Of a DNA stretch of 41,860 nucleotides, positions 1 through 7,959 are shown piece by piece. A program made the translations under genes and the position numbers. Position 1 is the stretch's first letter, and every line of letters begins with the position of its first letter. The stretch is from Planctomycetales bacterium (GTDB lineage: Bacteria > Planctomycetota > JAKEIC01), in NCBI GenBank assembly GCA_022614695.1, contig JAKEIC010000361.1, positions 1 to 41,860 of the forward strand, read 5' to 3'. The notes beneath the pieces were generated by a model. It ran no database searches, was not told where the DNA came from, and was given only the letters and a program-made list of their open reading frames with translations.

Positions 1-348
1 ATCGTCTTCCCCGAGACCGCCAAGGCCGACGCCGCGCGGATCGCCGAGAGGCTCCGCCAGAGGGTGCGCGAGGCCGCGGTGACCCTCCCGGACGGCCGGA
101 AGCTCGGGGTGACGGTGAGCCTCGGGGTCGCGACCTACCCCGACGATGCCGAGGACATGCGCGGGCTCGTGGCCGAGGCCGACAAGGCCCTCTACGCCGC
201 GAAGGAAGGCGGGCGCGACCGGGTCGTCGTCTGCACGGGCACGGCGGGAGCGAAGACGCCCGCCGCGCCGGGGAGCGGAGGAGACCCGGGGACCGGAGGG
301 GCCGTGCCGGGTGCCCGGAGGGGCGCGGGGGCTGGAGGGGAGGTCTGA
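1..348 (+). CDS. Diguanylate cyclase (GGDEF), C-terminal fragment
   Basis: The gene is cut by the left window edge and is open from base 1 in frame 1. The visible part begins IVFPETAKADAARIAERLRQ and continues with VSLGVATYPDDAEDMRGLV and ADKALYAAKEGGRDRVVV. This is the end of a GGDEF domain: the strand after the GGEEF signature, the SxGxA strand and the ADxALYxAKxxGR helix. The GGEEF catalytic loop itself lies outside the window, so cyclase activity cannot be judged. A Pro/Gly/Ala-rich tail of about 35 residues follows the domain. The stop is 2 bases before the next gene, so it is probably co-transcribed with the RsbU-type phosphatase, which would link c-di-GMP signalling to partner switching. 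Confidence 0.85.
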   Translation: MVFPETAKADAARIAERLRQRVREAAVTLPDGRKLGVTVSLGVATYPDDAEDMRGLVAEADKALYAAKEGGRDRVVVCTGTAGAKTPAAPGSGGDPGTGGAVPGARRGAGAGGEV

Positions 349-350
349 GG

Positions 351-2354
351 ATGCCGGAACCCGCAAAGCCCCGTCCCTCCGCGACCCCGAACCCGGCGGC
401 GCCGAGGCCCTCCGGCCCGCGGCCGGCCGGAGCGCCGCCGCGCCCGCCGACGGGCCGGATCGTCGCGAAGCCCGCGGCCCCGCCCCCCGAGGAGCCCCTC
501 GCCGAGGCGCCCCCGCTGGAGGAGGCTCCGCCGGCAGCCGAGGAGGGCAGGGGCGGAGCCCGCGCGGGGGCCCGACGCCCCTCCGAGCGCCGCCGCCGCC
601 GCGAGGCGGAGGGCGAGGGGGGCCCCGCGCCGGCCTCCGGTCCCCCGACGACCCGCGGGAAGCCGGTCCGCGGCCCCGTCCAGGCCCCGCGCGACTACTT
701 GAAGCCCGAGGGGCTCCCGCTCGCGCTCAAGTTCGCGATGATCGTGTCGGGAGCGATCCTCGTCCTGATGTCCATCTATTCGGTCATCGTCTACGGGATC
801 GCGTCGAGCTCGATCTCCCAGCAGGTCGAGGACGACGGCGTCATCGCGGTGAGCCTCGCCGCGCAGATCGGCGAGGAGTACTACATCCTGAGCCAGATCA
901 ACGAGGAGCTCTACAAGCCTCCTGAGCCCAAGGAGGACGAAGACGACGACACCAAGATCGCGCGCAGGAAGAAGACAGAGTCCTGGAACGCGAAGAAGAA
1001 GCAGACCCGGGACCGCTACATAGCCCACCTCCGGCACCTGCTCTACTTCGACATCGAGGGGGAGAAGCCGACGCCGTTCCGGCGGCTGCTCGACGTGTAC
1101 ATCCTCGACATGAAGCAGAAGAAGGCCTACCTCGCGGCCACCGAGACCATCGGGGGGTACCGAGGCTCCGCGGCGAGGAAGTTCGAGTGGGACGGGCGCG
1201 AGACCGACATCGAGATCATCGAGGGGACCTACGCCCGCGCGAACGAGCCGATCGTAGCCTTCACGAAGCCAGTCTACGACCGTTACAAGGAGGCGAAGGG
1301 GTCGCTTCCCTACGTCGCCCACGTCTTCCTCTCGGGGGCGGAGATTGCGGCGGCCAAGAACAAGCTGAAGTTCCAGATGGTGATCTGGCTCGTCCTCTCG
1401 ATCCTGGCGGGCGTCGGGCTCTCGTTCGGGGTCGCCCGGCTCGTCACGCGCCCGGTGAAGCAGCTCCTCGAGGACATACACCTCGTGTCGCAGGGGGACT
1501 TCGCGCACCGCACCGAGGCGTCGTCCAAGGACGAGGTGGGCATGCTCGCCCGCGCCTTCGACGCGATGACCCAGTCGCTCGCGGCCGCCCGCGAGAAGGA
1601 GATCGAGAACCAGCAGCGCCAGCACGAGCTGCACATCGCGACCGAGATCCAGGCGAACCTCCTCCCGAAGAAGATCCCGCGGATCCCCGGCTTCGACTTC
1701 GACGCCTACTACCGGCCGAGCAAGGAGGTCGGGGGCGACTACTACGACTTCATCCCCATTGACGACACGCACCTCGGGCTGATCGTGGCGGACGTGTCGG
1801 GCAAGGGCGTCCCCGGCTCGATGGTCATGACCATGGCCCGCTCGCTCATCCGGTTGGAGGCGGGCCGCAACCTCTCGGCCGCCGACACCCTCGTCAAGAC
1901 CAACCGCATCATCGCGGCCGACATCCGGCGGGGGATGTTCGTGACGGCGCTCTACGCGATCCTCGACATCCCCAACCGGACGATCCTCGTGAGCAGCGCC
2001 GGCCACAACCCGATGGTCATCTGGCGGAAGGAGTCGAACGGCATCCAGCTCGTGAACCCGAACGGGATCGCGCTCGGGTTCGACCGGGGCCCGATCTTCG
2101 AGCGGACCGCGAAGGAGCAGCTCGTCCGCCTCGGCAAGGGCGACCGCGTCGTGATGTACACCGACGGCGTGGTCGAGAGCATGAACAAGGACCACGAGGA
2201 GTTCGGCGACAAGCACTTCTACCAGCTGGTGCAGAAGGTCGCGAACCGCAATTCCAACCAGGTCGTGAACATCATCGTCACCAAGCTCGACGAGCACCAG
2301 GGCGACGCCGAGCAGCACGACGACATCACGATGCTCACCTTCATGGTCGAATGA
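351..2354 (+). CDS. Membrane HAMP / PP2C-type (SpoIIE/RsbU) serine phosphatase
   Basis: A 667-residue two-transmembrane sensor phosphatase. Residues 1-120 are Pro/Ala/Arg-rich and look disordered. TM1 is at about 123-150, a periplasmic sensor region at about 150-338, TM2 at about 340-365, and a HAMP domain at about 365-415 (RLVTRPVKQL, DEVGMLARAFDAM). The PPM/SpoIIE phosphatase is at about 440-667, with metal and core motifs EVGGDYYDF (about 458), DVSGKGVPGSM (about 480), SSAGHNP (about 547), DGVVES (about 603) and the terminal HDDIT (about 657). Family members dephosphorylate a STAS anti-sigma antagonist. The stop overlaps the next ATG (ATGA), so translation is probably coupled to the RsbW-like kinase. 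The partner STAS protein is the second gene downstream. The signal sensed is unknown. Confidence 0.9.
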   Translation: MPEPAKPRPSATPNPAAPRPSGPRPAGAPPRPPTGRIVAKPAAPPPEEPLAEAPPLEEAPPAAEEGRGGARAGARRPSERRRRREAEGEGGPAPASGPPTTRGKPVRGPVQAPRDYLKPEGLPLALKFAMIVSGAILVLMSIYSVIVYGIASSSISQQVEDDGVIAVSLAAQIGEEYYILSQINEELYKPPEPKEDEDDDTKIARRKKTESWNAKKKQTRDRYIAHLRHLLYFDIEGEKPTPFRRLLDVYILDMKQKKAYLAATETIGGYRGSAARKFEWDGRETDIEIIEGTYARANEPIVAFTKPVYDRYKEAKGSLPYVAHVFLSGAEIAAAKNKLKFQMVIWLVLSILAGVGLSFGVARLVTRPVKQLLEDIHLVSQGDFAHRTEASSKDEVGMLARAFDAMTQSLAAAREKEIENQQRQHELHIATEIQANLLPKKIPRIPGFDFDAYYRPSKEVGGDYYDFIPIDDTHLGLIVADVSGKGVPGSMVMTMARSLIRLEAGRNLSAADTLVKTNRIIAADIRRGMFVTALYAILDIPNRTILVSSAGHNPMVIWRKESNGIQLVNPNGIALGFDRGPIFERTAKEQLVRLGKGDRVVMYTDGVVESMNKDHEEFGDKHFYQLVQKVANRNSNQVVNIIVTKLDEHQGDAEQHDDITMLTFMVE

Positions 2355-2806
2355 CCCCGATGGGCACCCCGGCGAGCTTCCGTCGCGACCTGCGGGTCAC
2401 CAGCGAGACGAAGAACCTCTCGGTGGTCCGCGACTTCGTCTCGGAGTGCGCCACGAGGAGCGCGCTCCCGAGGACCGAGATGAACAAGGTGATCCTCGCC
2501 GTGGACGAGGCGGTGAGCAACATCATGCGCCACGGCTACCGCGGGGGGCCGGGCGAGATCGAGCTGGTGGTCGAGGCGGACCCGAAGAGGATCGCCATCA
2601 CGATCCTCGACTCGGGCACGAAGTTCGACCCCGACCGCGTGCAGGACCCGGACATGGGCGAGCACATCCGCCAGGGACGGAAGTCCGGCCTCGGGATCTT
2701 CCTCATGCGGCAGATCATGGACGAGGTGTCGTACTCGTTCCGGGAGGGGGTCCGGAACCAGCTCCGGCTCGTGAAGTACCTCGGGCCGGGCGGGGCGGAG
2801 GCGTAG
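2351..2806 (+). CDS. RsbW-like anti-sigma serine kinase (HATPase)
   Basis: A 151-residue GHKL ATPase of the RsbW/SpoIIAB family. The N-box is DEAVSNIMRHGY, the G1 box is ILDSGTKFDP, and the lid/G2 region is SGLGIFLMRQIMDEV. These enzymes bind either a sigma factor or an unphosphorylated STAS antagonist and phosphorylate the latter. The start ATG overlaps the phosphatase stop by 4 bases, and the STAS partner starts 52 bases downstream, giving a complete phosphatase/kinase/antagonist set. No sigma factor is encoded beside it, so the final target is not shown. It could be a sigma factor elsewhere or a non-sigma client such as the cyclase upstream. Confidence 0.88.
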   Translation: MTPMGTPASFRRDLRVTSETKNLSVVRDFVSECATRSALPRTEMNKVILAVDEAVSNIMRHGYRGGPGEIELVVEADPKRIAITILDSGTKFDPDRVQDPDMGEHIRQGRKSGLGIFLMRQIMDEVSYSFREGVRNQLRLVKYLGPGGAEA

Positions 2807-2858
2807 GGAGGGCCCCGGAATGCGACGCGGGGTCTAGAGGCGAGGGGGGAGGGCAGAG

Positions 2859-3206
2859 ATGCCGAAGTTCCAGATCACCACGCAGAAGGTCGGCAACAAC
2901 GTGACGCTCGTGAACGTGCAGGGCTTCCTCGACGCCCACACCTTCGAGGAGATGGAGACGACGATCACGGGCCTCTTCAACGAGAAGCAGTTCCGCCTCG
3001 TCGTGGACCTCTCGAAGGTGGACTACATCTCGAGCGCGGGCGCCGGCGTCTTCATCGGCGCGATCGGCACCGCCCAGGAGAACCGCGGGAGCATCATCCT
3101 GATGAAGCCCACGGCCAACGTGAAGGAGGTCTTCGACCTCCTCGGGCTCAGCCAGCTCTTCCAGTTCGCGGACGACGTGGATTCGGCGATCAAGATCTTC
3201 CAGTAA
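2859..3206 (+). CDS. STAS-domain anti-anti-sigma factor (RsbV/SpoIIAA-like)
   Basis: A 115-residue single STAS domain of normal length for the family. The phosphorylation loop is in VDLSKVDYISSAGAGVFIGA, where one of the two Ser residues of the SSAG motif is the expected phosphoacceptor for the RsbW-like kinase upstream. In the family, the unphosphorylated form binds the kinase and frees its client, and the RsbU-type phosphatase two genes upstream would regenerate that form. A purine-rich stretch, GAGGGGGGAGGG, precedes the ATG and can act as ribosome binding site. The stop codon lies inside a strong hairpin that ends the operon. Confidence 0.92.
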   Translation: MPKFQITTQKVGNNVTLVNVQGFLDAHTFEEMETTITGLFNEKQFRLVVDLSKVDYISSAGAGVFIGAIGTAQENRGSIILMKPTANVKEVFDLLGLSQLFQFADDVDSAIKIFQ

Positions 3207-3237
3207 TCCTCCGGCGGCGGGCCCCGCCGGAGGATTA
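3204..3237 (+). terminator. Perfect hairpin overlapping the STAS gene stop codon
   Basis: A 14-bp perfect inverted repeat: left arm 3204-3217 (starts TAATCCTCCGG), right arm 3224-3237 (ends CCGGAGGATTA), loop of 6. The left arm includes the TAA stop codon. There is no T-tract, which is common for terminators in very GC-rich genomes. It probably ends the signalling operon. Confidence 0.7.
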
Positions 3238-3248
3238 CTATCGGGGCC

Positions 3249-4970
3249 GTGAGGCCCCGGCTCGAGTGGCTCGCGGTCGCGGTCGCGGGGTGCGTCGCGC
3301 CGCCGCCGGAGTGGTACGAGGAGGCGCGGGAATCCGAGGGCTCGGCGACCGGCGCCGAGACGCGCGCTCCCCCGGCGCCTCCCGGGCCCGGCGACGGACT
3401 CGCCTCGGAGATCCTCGCGCTGGCGCTCGAGGAGGACCCGTCGGCCGACGTTGCGGCGGCCGGGCGCGCCCTCGAGGAGGTCGCGGATCGGGCGCGGCGA
3501 CGCGCGGGGCCCTCCGCGGGCCCCCACCGGCTCTGGGAGTGCGTCCTCGCGGCCGTCTACGACGACGCGGGACTCCGGGGGGACGAACGCGATCCCGAGG
3601 GGCTCGACCCCCAGAACTCCCGCCTCGACCGAGTCCTCGAGCGGCGGCGCGGGAACTGCGCCTCGCTCTCGGCCCTCCTCCTCGGCCTCGCGGACCGTCT
3701 CGGGCTCCCCGTCCACGGGGTGAGGCTCCCCGGCCACTTCCTCGTCCGCTACGACGACGGGCGGCGGCGGCGCAACGCGGAGGCGACGGACCATGGGATG
3801 GAGCTGCCGGACGAGCACTACGCGCGGAAGTTCCGGGTCCACCCGGCCGCGGTGGCCTCGGAGACCTACCTCGCCTCGCTCCCGCCGCGCGCCGTCCTCG
3901 CGGAGCTCCTGGTGAATCGGGGGGCGCTCGCGAGCCGCGCGGGACGGGCGCGCGAGGCGCTCGGCCTCCTCGACCGCGCGATCGCGGCCGACCCGCGCCA
4001 CCCGCACGCGCTCTACGACCGGGCCGTGGTCCGGAAGAGGCTCGGGGACGACGCGGGGGCCCTTGAGGACCTCGGGGCGGCGATTGCGCTCGACCCGGGC
4101 CACGCGCCGGCGCTCGCCAGCCGGGCCGAGGTGCACCTCCGCGCGGGACGGCGGGAAGAGGCGCTCGCCGACCTCTCGGCCGCCGAGGAGGCGGACCCCG
4201 GCTACGCGGGCTCCCAAGTCGTCCGGGCGGCCCTGCTGGCCGGCGCCGGCCGCCGGGAAGAGGCCCTGGCCGCCCTCGAGCGGGCCCTCTCGAGCGACCG
4301 GCGCTCGGCCGTGGCCCACGTGCTGCGGGCGAGGCTCCGCCGCGAGGCGGGCGACCTCGTCGGGGCGCTCCAGGACGCCACGGCCGCTGCGCAGATCGAG
4401 CCCGGCTCCCCGGAGCCGCACGCCGAGCGGGCGATGGCCTACGACGCGCAGGGGCGGACGGCCGAGGCGCTCGCCGAATGGGACCGGGCCGTCGAGGCGG
4501 ACCCGGGCCGGCCCGAGGTGCGCGCGAACCGGGCCGCCGCCCGCGCGCGGGCCGGGGACCTACGGGGCGCCCGGGAGGACCTGGACCTCCTGCTCCGGGC
4601 CGACCCCCGGCACGCCGACGCGCTCGCTCGTCGCGCGGCCGTCTCGATGCTCGAGGGACGGGAGGCCGACGCCCGCGCGGACCTCGACGCCGCCGTCGGG
4701 GCCGACCCCGCCCACGCCGGCGCCCGCGCCAACCGGGCCGTGCTCCGCGCCCGCGCCGGCGACCTCGAGGGCGCCGAGGAGGACGCCCGCGAGGCGGCGC
4801 GCCTCCGTCCCGAGGCCGTCGAGACCTGGGCGACGCTCGGTCGGGTGCTTGCGAAGGCGGGCCGGTGGCCCGAGGCGGCCGAGGCGCTGCGGCGGGCGCT
4901 GGCGCTCTCGCCCGGCGCGGCCGAAGCCGAGGAACTGCGGGCGCTGCTCGGGCGCGTTGAGGGACGCTGA
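3249..4970 (+). CDS. Lipoprotein with transglutaminase-like (SirB1-type) domain and TPR array
   Basis: A 573-residue protein from a GTG start. The N-terminus RPRLEWLAVAVAGC has a lipobox (AVAGC), so it is a likely lipoprotein. Residues about 95-190 match the transglutaminase-core-2/SirB1 type: LDRVLERRRGNCASLSALLL with Cys near 137, and PGHFLVR with His near 163, as expected for the Cys-His pair. From about residue 215 to the end are roughly ten TPRs (for example ALYDRAVVRKRLGDDAGALEDL and ANRAVLRARAGDLEGAEEDA). The TPRs suggest a protein-binding scaffold, and the transglutaminase-like fold may be protease-like or non-catalytic. The substrate is unknown. It follows the hairpin terminator directly, so its promoter must be very close to its start or shared by read-through. 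Confidence 0.85.
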   Translation: MRPRLEWLAVAVAGCVAPPPEWYEEARESEGSATGAETRAPPAPPGPGDGLASEILALALEEDPSADVAAAGRALEEVADRARRRAGPSAGPHRLWECVLAAVYDDAGLRGDERDPEGLDPQNSRLDRVLERRRGNCASLSALLLGLADRLGLPVHGVRLPGHFLVRYDDGRRRRNAEATDHGMELPDEHYARKFRVHPAAVASETYLASLPPRAVLAELLVNRGALASRAGRAREALGLLDRAIAADPRHPHALYDRAVVRKRLGDDAGALEDLGAAIALDPGHAPALASRAEVHLRAGRREEALADLSAAEEADPGYAGSQVVRAALLAGAGRREEALAALERALSSDRRSAVAHVLRARLRREAGDLVGALQDATAAAQIEPGSPEPHAERAMAYDAQGRTAEALAEWDRAVEADPGRPEVRANRAAARARAGDLRGAREDLDLLLRADPRHADALARRAAVSMLEGREADARADLDAAVGADPAHAGARANRAVLRARAGDLEGAEEDAREAARLRPEAVETWATLGRVLAKAGRWPEAAEALRRALALSPGAAEAEELRALLGRVEGR

Positions 4971-4993
4971 CCGCCGCCCGCCGGGGGAAGAGA

Positions 4994-5719
4994 CTAGGCG
5001 TCCGGTCGGCGGCGGTCGGACTCGAGGGATACCTGGAGGCGCCCGAGGAGGCGCTTGATCTTCTCCTCCTTCTGGTTCACGCGGAACACCATCTCGAGCG
5101 TGATGGTCCGTGACTCGGAGGCGGGGAAGAGGACGAGCGTCCCCGAGCCCATGAGGAGGAACTCGAAGAGGTCGGGGATCTCCTTAGAGATCCGCAGGTT
5201 CGGCGAGGGGTAGCGCTCGATGTTCCCCCACATCCCGTGGTGGTGCAGCAGCTCGTTGCTCGTGATCTCCCAGTAGTCGAACCGCGAGTTCACGACCACG
5301 CAGAGAAACGTGATCCCGAGCACCGCGGAGACGCAGAGGTAGAAGGCGGCGTTCGCGTGGATGTGCAGGCTCCGGAAGAAGCTCCCCACGTAGCCGAAGA
5401 TCGGGACGTTCCACCGTTCGCTGAGGAACATGACGAAGAAGACGAGCGCCAGGACGACGGCGAACAGCGCGAGCGCGATCGCGCGGCCGAACTCGAAGTT
5501 CATGACGAAGAGGTTCGCGGCGAAGATGAAGACGAACGCCAGCCCGATCCACTCGGGCTCCGTGCCCGCCGAGTAGGCGAGGCAGATGAGCCCGAAGACG
5601 AGCGCGACGATCGCGGTCGGGTAGAGGATCACCGCCCGCGGCATCGGGCGGATGAGGACCCGGTTGGGGCCCTCGGCGTCCTTCGGGGCGGACGCGGCGG
5701 GCTTGGGAGGGTCGGTCAT
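4994..5719 (-). CDS. Multi-pass membrane protein with PH-like C-terminal domain
   Basis: A 241-residue protein starting MTDPPKPAASAPKDAEGPNR. Hydrophobic segments VILYPTAIVALVFGLICLAY, WIGLAFVFIFAANLFVM, AIALALFAVVLALVFFVMFL and AFYLCVSAVLGITFLCVVV give four membrane passes. The soluble C-terminal part (SRFDYWEITSNELLHHHGMW, then RYPSPNLRISKEIPDLFEF and GTLVLFPA) reads like a bacterial PH (bPH2) domain, an inference from pattern only. The ATG at 5717-5719 fits the first hydrophilic stretch and a TATAAT box about 22 bases upstream. It converges on the TPR lipoprotein with a 23-base gap. Function unknown. Confidence 0.75.
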   Translation of the reverse strand: MTDPPKPAASAPKDAEGPNRVLIRPMPRAVILYPTAIVALVFGLICLAYSAGTEPEWIGLAFVFIFAANLFVMNFEFGRAIALALFAVVLALVFFVMFLSERWNVPIFGYVGSFFRSLHIHANAAFYLCVSAVLGITFLCVVVNSRFDYWEITSNELLHHHGMWGNIERYPSPNLRISKEIPDLFEFLLMGSGTLVLFPASESRTITLEMVFRVNQKEEKIKRLLGRLQVSLESDRRRPDA

Positions 5720-5740
5720 GGGAGGTCGCGGGAGAAGGCG

Positions 5741-5746
5741 ATTATA
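5741..5746 (-). promoter_or_regulatory. Candidate -10 box (TATAAT) for the PH-like membrane protein
   Basis: On the minus strand a perfect TATAAT lies 21 bases before the ATG at 5719 in an otherwise very GC-rich gap. No clear -35 hexamer is seen at the expected distance, so this rests on the -10 match alone. Confidence 0.4.
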
Positions 5747-5785
5747 GCGGAGTGGACCCACCGGGCCTTCTCGCACCCCTTGGCG

Positions 5786-5831
5786 AGCACGCGGGATTCG
5801 CGGGGCCCTGGCCGCGCAAATCGCGCGTGCT
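5786..5831 (-). terminator. Imperfect long hairpin after the NAD-kinase-like gene
   Basis: Outer arms AGCACGCG (5786-5793) and CGCGTGCT (5824-5831) are perfect complements, with further inner pairing (CGCGG with CCGCG). It overlaps the stop codon of the minus-strand NAD-kinase-like gene and lies before the next minus-strand promoter, so a terminator is the simplest reading. There is no T-run. Confidence 0.45.
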
Positions 5832-6798
5832 AGCCACGCATGAGGTTCAGGCTCGACGGCGCCACGCGCACGGCGACGCGGCGGCCCCAGAGGAACTCGA
5901 GGCGGTCTCCCTCGATCCCGTCGCCGAAGATGACGCCGTCCTCGTTCATCTCGGAGGTGACCCCGAGCGCCTCGCCCTCCCCCAGGAGCCCCTCCGTGAG
6001 GGTCGTCCCGGTGGCGACGCTCGGCCAGGCCTCGCGAACGAAGAAGGCGAGCCGGCGGTCGGCGGGCCGCGGGAGCCTCACCTCGCCCTTCCTCTCGCGG
6101 TGGATCGAGCGCGCCCAGCCGGTCGCGCCCGTCCCGGTCGCGACGATCAGCCCCGAGGAGGACTGCCTCTCGGAGCGGTCGCCGAGCGAGACGACGTAGC
6201 GCGCCGACTGGTGGGTCCGGTGCCCCACGAAGACCTCGTTCAGCGCGAGGATCCGCTGGCCGTCGTCCAGCTCCGCCTCGACCATGGTCCGCGCCTCGCA
6301 GGCCGCCCGCCCCGCGACCACCGTCGCGAGGAGGTCCCCGGCCGCCCCCGGCGGGTGCGGCACGAGGACGCCCTCGTAGCGCTCCGGGTCCGGGTTGAGC
6401 CCGATCACCGTCTGGCCGGCGAGGTACTTCGCCGCGTTGGCGACGAGCCCGTCCTGCCCGACCGCGACGACCAGGTCCTCCGGCTCGAAGAGGAACCGGT
6501 CCAGGTCGCCCCGGTCCACGCGGGCGCGGCGCCACTCGGCGGGGACCGCCTGGAGCACCCCGCGCAGGGCGGCCTCGAAACGGCGGTGCCGCGCCTCGAC
6601 GTCGGAGAGGTTCTGCTGCCGCCCCTGCAGGAAGAACTGCGCCTGCTGTTGGGTGGCGTGCCGCTCGAGGAGCTGCTCGTACTCGGTCTTGCGGGTGACG
6701 ATCACCACCCGCGGCGTCTTCGACTGGGACGGCGGCTCGCGGGGGGACGGCGCGACGGCCTGCCCGACCTCCTGCGTGTCCGGGGGGCGGCGACGCAT
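5830..6798 (-). CDS. NAD kinase-like protein (divergent GQDG motif)
   Basis: A 322-residue protein of the NAD/sphingosine/diacylglycerol kinase-like fold. Residues 111-125 read VAVGQDGLVANAAKY, aligning with the GGDGT motif of NAD kinases but with Gln for the second Gly and no following Thr. The second family motif is NEVFVGHRTHQSARY (187-201), and the glycine-rich SSGLIVATGTGATGW (214-228) matches the conserved STPTGSTAY-type loop. An N-terminal extension of about 28 residues is Pro/Gln-rich. The start lies 9 bases after the SPFH gene stop, so the two form an operon. Whether it phosphorylates NAD or another nucleotide or lipid cannot be told from the sequence. Confidence 0.75.
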   Translation of the reverse strand: MRRRPPDTQEVGQAVAPSPREPPSQSKTPRVVIVTRKTEYEQLLERHATQQQAQFFLQGRQQNLSDVEARHRRFEAALRGVLQAVPAEWRRARVDRGDLDRFLFEPEDLVVAVGQDGLVANAAKYLAGQTVIGLNPDPERYEGVLVPHPPGAAGDLLATVVAGRAACEARTMVEAELDDGQRILALNEVFVGHRTHQSARYVVSLGDRSERQSSSGLIVATGTGATGWARSIHRERKGEVRLPRPADRRLAFFVREAWPSVATGTTLTEGLLGEGEALGVTSEMNEDGVIFGDGIEGDRLEFLWGRRVAVRVAPSSLNLMRG

Positions 6799-6807
6799 GC
6801 GGAGCGC

Positions 6808-7863
6808 CTATCCCTTCTTGGAGGACTTCCCGCCCGCGCCCGGCTCCTCCCGCTCGAGCCGCCGCGCGCCGGCGTCGGCGAGCCGCGCGAGCACCGGCGC
6901 GAGCAGCTCGGGCGTCACGCTCACGTGCTCGAGCTTCTGGAGCTTCCCCGCCAGCTCCTGCGCCGCGAGCCCGAGCAGCACGTCCCCGGGCAGGTTCTTG
7001 TAGATCCCCGCCCGGCGCTCCTCCGCCTCGAGCCGCGCGGCGTCCACCGCCCGCAGCCCCGCCGCCCGCGTCTCCGCCTCGAGCCGGTCACGGGCGGCTG
7101 CCGCCTCGGCGGCGATCTTCTGCGATTCCGCCTGCTCGCGGGCCTGGCGCTGGGCGTTGCTGCCCTCCTGCGCGATGAGTCCTTCCTTGCGCTTCGCGAG
7201 CTCAATCTGGTTCTTCAGCTCGTTCTCCTGGATCGCGCGCTCCTTCTCGACCGCGAGCGCGCGGCGCTGGAACGTCGCCTCGTCAGCCGTCTGCTGGATT
7301 GCCTCCCGCGTCGGGGCCTGGAGGGCCTTCTCGAGGTCGGCGGTCGGCGCCACGCCCGAGACGCGCACCGAGACGATCTCCAGCCCGAGCCCCTTGAGCC
7401 CCTCGTCGGCGAGCAGCGCCTCCCGGATCCGCGTGCGGACCTGGTCCACGCCCTCGGCGAGGAGCTGGCGGACGGGCGTGTGGGCGAGGTAGTCCCAGGC
7501 GTGCTGCTGCGCGAGTTGGGTGAGCAGCTGCGAGAGCTGCTCGAGGGGCGTCTTGAGCCACACCCCGGTCCGGAGGTCGAGCGAGAAGTCCACCCGCTTC
7601 GCGAGCAGCGCGGGGTCGGAGACGCGGTAGGTGAGGACCCCCTGCGCCGTCACGTCCTGGAAGTCGCTCGAGCGGCCGTGGAACAGGAACGGCTGGTCCC
7701 GGTCGTCGCACGGGATCTCGTAGAGGCTCGCCGAGAGGGGGGTGAACCAGAAGGCGAGCCCGCGCCCGCTCCGCACCGCCGTCCCGCGGCGGAACTGGAT
7801 CACGTGGGACGAGGGCTCGCTGCGCAGGTGCCGCCAGAACAGGAAACGTCCGATCGTGGCCAT
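6808..7863 (-). CDS. SPFH/band-7 domain protein
   Basis: A 351-residue protein. The SPFH domain is at about 15-190 (FRRGTAVRSGRGLAFWFTP, FQDVTAQGVLTYRVSDPALL, GLGLEIVSVRVSGVAPTADL). It is followed by a long charged coiled coil, about 190-290 (TREAIQQTADEATFQRRALA, NAQRQAREQAESQ), and a short C-terminal region ending in KSSKKG. There is no strong N-terminal transmembrane helix, so it is probably a peripheral membrane scaffold rather than a typical stomatin. It is the first gene of an operon with the NAD-kinase-like gene. A 96-base divergent gap separates it from the glycosyltransferase. Confidence 0.85.
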   Translation of the reverse strand: MATIGRFLFWRHLRSEPSSHVIQFRRGTAVRSGRGLAFWFTPLSASLYEIPCDDRDQPFLFHGRSSDFQDVTAQGVLTYRVSDPALLAKRVDFSLDLRTGVWLKTPLEQLSQLLTQLAQQHAWDYLAHTPVRQLLAEGVDQVRTRIREALLADEGLKGLGLEIVSVRVSGVAPTADLEKALQAPTREAIQQTADEATFQRRALAVEKERAIQENELKNQIELAKRKEGLIAQEGSNAQRQAREQAESQKIAAEAAAARDRLEAETRAAGLRAVDAARLEAEERRAGIYKNLPGDVLLGLAAQELAGKLQKLEHVSVTPELLAPVLARLADAGARRLEREEPGAGGKSSKKG

Positions 7864-7959
7864 GTCTCCTCCCCTCCCCGCGCCCCCCGGATGCCGGGCG
7901 GACCGGGGAAGCTAGCGCGGTGGGAGCGCGGGCGCCAGCGGGCGGCATAATCCGCGCCC

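Noticed and set aside
192-2318. A 708-codon minus-strand open frame opposite the RsbU-type phosphatase
   Set aside because: Its composition (long Arg/Val/Leu/Asp runs) is typical of antisense frames in high-GC DNA, and the opposite strand has a full domain architecture.
5752-7950. A 732-codon plus-strand open frame across the NAD-kinase-like and SPFH genes
   Set aside because: Antisense of two clear genes; low-complexity translation without motifs.
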